Shown here piece after piece: positions 61,692 to 64,000 of a DNA stretch of 64,000 nt. The stretch lies in contig NZ_LZSO01000028.1 of assembly GCF_001665785.1 (NCBI RefSeq), positions 179,301 to 243,300 of the forward strand, in the 5' to 3' direction. Numbering within the stretch: the first letter of the stretch is position 1; every line of letters starts with the position of its first letter. The DNA is from Mycolicibacterium peregrinum. GTDB lineage: Bacteria; Actinomycetota; Actinomycetes; Mycobacteriales; Mycobacteriaceae. Both the position numbers and the translations under genes were made by a program. A model generated the notes under the pieces. It ran no database searches, was not told the origin of the DNA, and saw only the letters and a list, made by a program, of their open reading frames with translations.

Positions 61692-63352
61692 TGTTGGACG
61701 CGTTCGCCGAGATCCTGGAACCCGCCGATGTGCAGGTGGGCAGGCGGTTGAGCACGCTGGCGGAGGAAACCGATCCGCGGGTCGAACTCGCTCTGGCCCT
61801 GGCGGTCCGGGCGCTGCGCGGCGGCTCGGTGTGCGTGGACCTGCGGTCGGTGGCCGAGCAGACCCAGCTGCCCGATCTGCCGTGGCCACCGGTCGACGAG
61901 TGGTTGGCGGCCGTGGCGGACAGCCCGCTGCTGGGTACTCCCCCGGTGCTGCGATTGTTCGGGGATCTGCTGTATCTCGACCGGTACTGGTTGGAGGAGC
62001 AGCAGGTGTGCGACGACGTGCTGGGCCTGGTCGCCGCCAAGCCGGGCGGCCTGGCGCCCGACGTGGCGCGGTTGTTCCCACCGGGTTTCGAGGAGCAACG
62101 GGCCGCGGCCAAGGTGGCGTTGTCGCAGGGGCTGACGGTGCTCACGGGCGGGCCGGGTACCGGCAAGACGACCACGGTGGCGCGGTTGTTGGCGCTTCTG
62201 GCCGAACAGGCCGCGCTGGCCGGCCGGCCGTCTCTGCGGATCGCGCTGGCCGCACCGACCGGTAAGGCCGCGGCCCGACTGCAGGAGGCGGTCCAGCTCG
62301 AGGTGAACCGGCTCGACGCAGTGGACCGCGAGCGGATTTCGGGCCTGCAGGCCACCACCCTGCACCGGCTGTTGGGGTCGCGCCCGGACACGTCGTCACG
62401 GTTCCGCCATCACCGGGCAAATCGGTTGCCGCACGACGTGATCGTCGTCGACGAGACGTCGATGGTGTCGCTGACCATGATGGCCCGGTTGTTGGAGGCG
62501 GTCCGGCCGCAAACCCGGCTGCTGCTGGTCGGTGACCCCGATCAGCTCGCCTCGGTGGAGGCCGGGGCGGTGTTGGCCGATCTGGTCGATGGGTTGGGAT
62601 CGCGTGGGGTCGCGGCGCTGCAAACCTCACACCGATTCGGTGAGTCGATCGGTGCACTGGCCGCAGCAATCCGGGCCGGCGACGCCTCCGGCGCCGTCGA
62701 GGTGCTGGCGGCCGGCGGCGAGCACGTCGAGTGGGTGGCCGCGGACACGAGTGAACGGCTACGGGAAGTGCTTGTGCCACATGCACTTGCCCTGCGCCAG
62801 GCGGCGATTCTCGGGGACGACGGTGCGGCACTGGAGATTCTCGACGAGCATCGGCTGTTGTGTGCGCACCGGCACGGTCCGTTCGGTGTCACGCAGTGGA
62901 ACCGTCAGGTGCAGCGGTGGCTGGCCGAGGCGACCGGAGAGCCCACCTGGGCGTCGTGGTACGTGGGGCGCCCAATTCTGGTGACGGCCAACGATTATGG
63001 GCTCAAGCTCTACAACGGCGACACCGGTGTCGCCGTGGCCACCCGGGACGGGCTGCGCGCCGTGGTCGGTGGGACCGTCGGTGGGTCCGCGTCATTCGCG
63101 ACGGGCCGGCTCACCGAGGTGGAGACCATGCACGCCATGACAATCCACAAGTCCCAGGGCAGCCAGGCCGACGAGGTGACCGTGCTGCTACCGCCGGAGG
63201 ACTCCCGGTTGTTGACCAGGGAGTTGTTCTATACCGCAGTGACCCGGGCCAAGACGCGAGTGCGCGTGGTGGGATCCGAAGCGGAAATCCGCGCGGCTAT
63301 CGCCCGGCAGGCAGTCCGTGCGACCGGCCTGCGAAAGCGGCTGAAGCTCTAA
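61688..63352 (+). CDS. recD: Exodeoxyribonuclease V subunit alpha (RecD)
   Basis: RecD is the 5'-3' helicase of RecBCD. I choose the GTG at 61688, which keeps the GTGA coupling seen at recC-recB; an ATG follows directly at 61691. The 554-residue product has Walker A GGPGTGKTTT, LAAPTGKAAARLQEAV, DVIVVDETSMVSLTMMARLL (motif II), VGDPDQLASVEAGAVLADL and the C-terminal MTIHKSQGSQADEVTVLLP and YTAVTRAKTRVRVVG. It ends 3 bases within the stop of the convergent small membrane protein gene. Confidence 0.95.
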   Translation: MMLDAFAEILEPADVQVGRRLSTLAEETDPRVELALALAVRALRGGSVCVDLRSVAEQTQLPDLPWPPVDEWLAAVADSPLLGTPPVLRLFGDLLYLDRYWLEEQQVCDDVLGLVAAKPGGLAPDVARLFPPGFEEQRAAAKVALSQGLTVLTGGPGTGKTTTVARLLALLAEQAALAGRPSLRIALAAPTGKAAARLQEAVQLEVNRLDAVDRERISGLQATTLHRLLGSRPDTSSRFRHHRANRLPHDVIVVDETSMVSLTMMARLLEAVRPQTRLLLVGDPDQLASVEAGAVLADLVDGLGSRGVAALQTSHRFGESIGALAAAIRAGDASGAVEVLAAGGEHVEWVAADTSERLREVLVPHALALRQAAILGDDGAALEILDEHRLLCAHRHGPFGVTQWNRQVQRWLAEATGEPTWASWYVGRPILVTANDYGLKLYNGDTGVAVATRDGLRAVVGGTVGGSASFATGRLTEVETMHAMTIHKSQGSQADEVTVLLPPEDSRLLTRELFYTAVTRAKTRVRVVGSEAEIRAAIARQAVRATGLRKRLKL

Positions 63353-63498
63353 ACGGCACGTCCGGCGAAAAATGCGCCGGAAATGAGACCGATCACGAGT
63401 GCCAGTGTGGGAAGACCCATTGCCACTGCCACTACGACGCCGGCGACGCAACCGATGCCGAGCACCAGCAGAAGTACGCCAACAAATGCTCCAAACAT
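63349..63498 (-). CDS. Very small membrane protein (49 residues)
   Basis: The ATG at 63498 has AAAGGG eight bases upstream and opens a 49-residue product with nearly continuous hydrophobic sequence (FVGVLLLVLGIGCVAGVVVAVAMG and LALVIGLISGAFFAG), i.e. two membrane helices. The frame is open for 25 more codons upstream, but those are hydrophilic and lack a ribosome site. It overlaps recD's end by 4 bases, tail to tail. No function can be assigned. Coding is likely because of the ribosome site and helix pattern, but not certain. Confidence 0.5.
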   Translation of the reverse strand: MFGAFVGVLLLVLGIGCVAGVVVAVAMGLPTLALVIGLISGAFFAGRAV

Positions 63499-63658
63499 TG
63501 ACCGCCCTTTCGTATGACAGCGATCACAATGTACATCGTCCGTGGGCTGAATCACATACGGATGACGCACCAATTTGGTTAACGATTTCGCGGCAAAATG
63601 TATAGCTGAGCTTGGTATATGCCTTGTTCAGCGCACCTCAGCGAATTCGGCGGCGACG

Positions 63659-63958
63659 CTACCCCGCACCCGACACGCTCAGCGCCCAGAACGCCAGCAG
63701 GTTGAGGGCCACCAGGCTCAGCAACGAGATCGCGAACGCGCGCCCCCACCAGCGTCTGGGTGCCGCGAACGGCAACACCAGCGCCCAGAAAAGGCTCACG
63801 GGCACCGCAAGCAGAACGCCGAAGACGATGCCGTAGCCGTGCGGATCAGTGGCCGGGTTCGTGTCGAAGGCCGAACTCAGCACTCCGTAGACGATCAACA
63901 CCCAGAACGCCGCGGCGCAACCGCCCATGACTGCTGCGAAGCACCGGACGGTCAGCAC
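63659..63958 (-). CDS. Small membrane protein, three hydrophobic helices
   Basis: The 99-residue product has hydrophobic segments FAAVMGGCAAAFWVLIVYGVL, YGIVFGVLLAVPVSLFWALVLP and FAISLLSLVALNLLAFWAL, separated by short polar loops. I do not recognise the family. It starts 42 bases from the window end, so upstream context is absent. The gap between it and the 49-residue gene (63499-63658) holds no recognisable feature. Confidence 0.6.
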   Translation of the reverse strand: MLTVRCFAAVMGGCAAAFWVLIVYGVLSSAFDTNPATDPHGYGIVFGVLLAVPVSLFWALVLPFAAPRRWWGRAFAISLLSLVALNLLAFWALSVSGAG

Positions 63959-63980
63959 GACTTGGGACTGCTGACCTCCA

Positions 63981-64000
63981 GGGGGGGGGGGGGGCGGGGG
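63981..64000. other. Poly-G run at the window end
   Basis: Fourteen G, one C and five G end the window abruptly. Such a run is not typical of mycobacterial intergenic DNA and looks like a sequencing or assembly artefact at a contig end. Confidence 0.8.

Overview
The window is chromosomal DNA from a mycobacterium, most likely a fast-growing Mycolicibacterium-type species. The evidence is high GC, rpoB/rpoC that read like mycobacterial proteins throughout, the mycolate dehydratase genes hadABC, mycolic acid methyltransferases, the Mce ATPase gene mkl, mycobacterial recBCD and a GjpA-type porin gene. Gene order follows, in reverse orientation, the M. tuberculosis stretch from recBCD (Rv0629c-Rv0631c) to echA5 (Rv0675), with local losses and insertions. 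This comparison is from memory of that genome, not from a search.

Layout. 1-4000: secreted proteins (two DUF3558-type lipoproteins, two DUF3060 proteins, a GjpA-like porin candidate). 4065-8125: acyl-CoA operon fadE8-echA4-paaX-like-echA5 with translational overlaps. 8183-11926: two membrane proteins and endonuclease IV. 12075-19748: rpoB-rpoC with candidate promoter and terminator. 20025-23707: a duplicated-domain membrane protein, mkl, and rplJ-rplL with an L10-type leader. 23729-24826: a DUF1772/HxlR divergent pair. 24589-31049: ROK kinase, parvulin-like protein, GH38 alpha-mannosidase and EEP hydrolase in one direction. 31115-35550: nucleotidyltransferase, WYL regulator facing two DinB genes, TetR facing an MpaB-type oxygenase. 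35603-40018: UbiB-like kinase, LipG and two mycolic acid methyltransferases. 40117-42072: YCII protein and ECF42-type sigma factor. 42156-46954: rplA, rplK, nusG, secE, tRNA-Trp, hadC, hadB, hadA, rpmG, tRNA-Met, tRNA-Thr, all on the minus strand. 47065-49599: NsrR-flavohemoglobin operon divergent from a metallo-beta-lactamase-fold hydrolase. 49840-52499: degenerate DUF2235 protein, an Asp-tailed membrane protein and echA3. 52575-55224: DUF559 protein, MarR regulator and MFS exporter. 55249-63352: recC-recB-recD. Two small membrane proteins close the window, which ends in a poly-G run that looks like a contig edge artefact.

Functionally, most of the window is conserved core: transcription (rpoBC, nusG), translation (rplA, K, J, L, rpmG, three tRNAs), protein export (secE), mycolic acid synthesis (hadABC, methyltransferases) and recombination (recBCD). 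Between these sit small regulator-target pairs, several with a visible palindrome in the shared promoter (HxlR, WYL, TetR, NsrR, MarR). I found no mobile element, CRISPR array or obvious defence island. The best candidates for something undescribed are modest: a DUF2235 protein that has lost its catalytic motifs, an HxlR gene whose reading frame runs 79 codons antisense into its neighbour, a parvulin-like protein at the position usually labelled fabD2, and an in-frame minisatellite in nusG.
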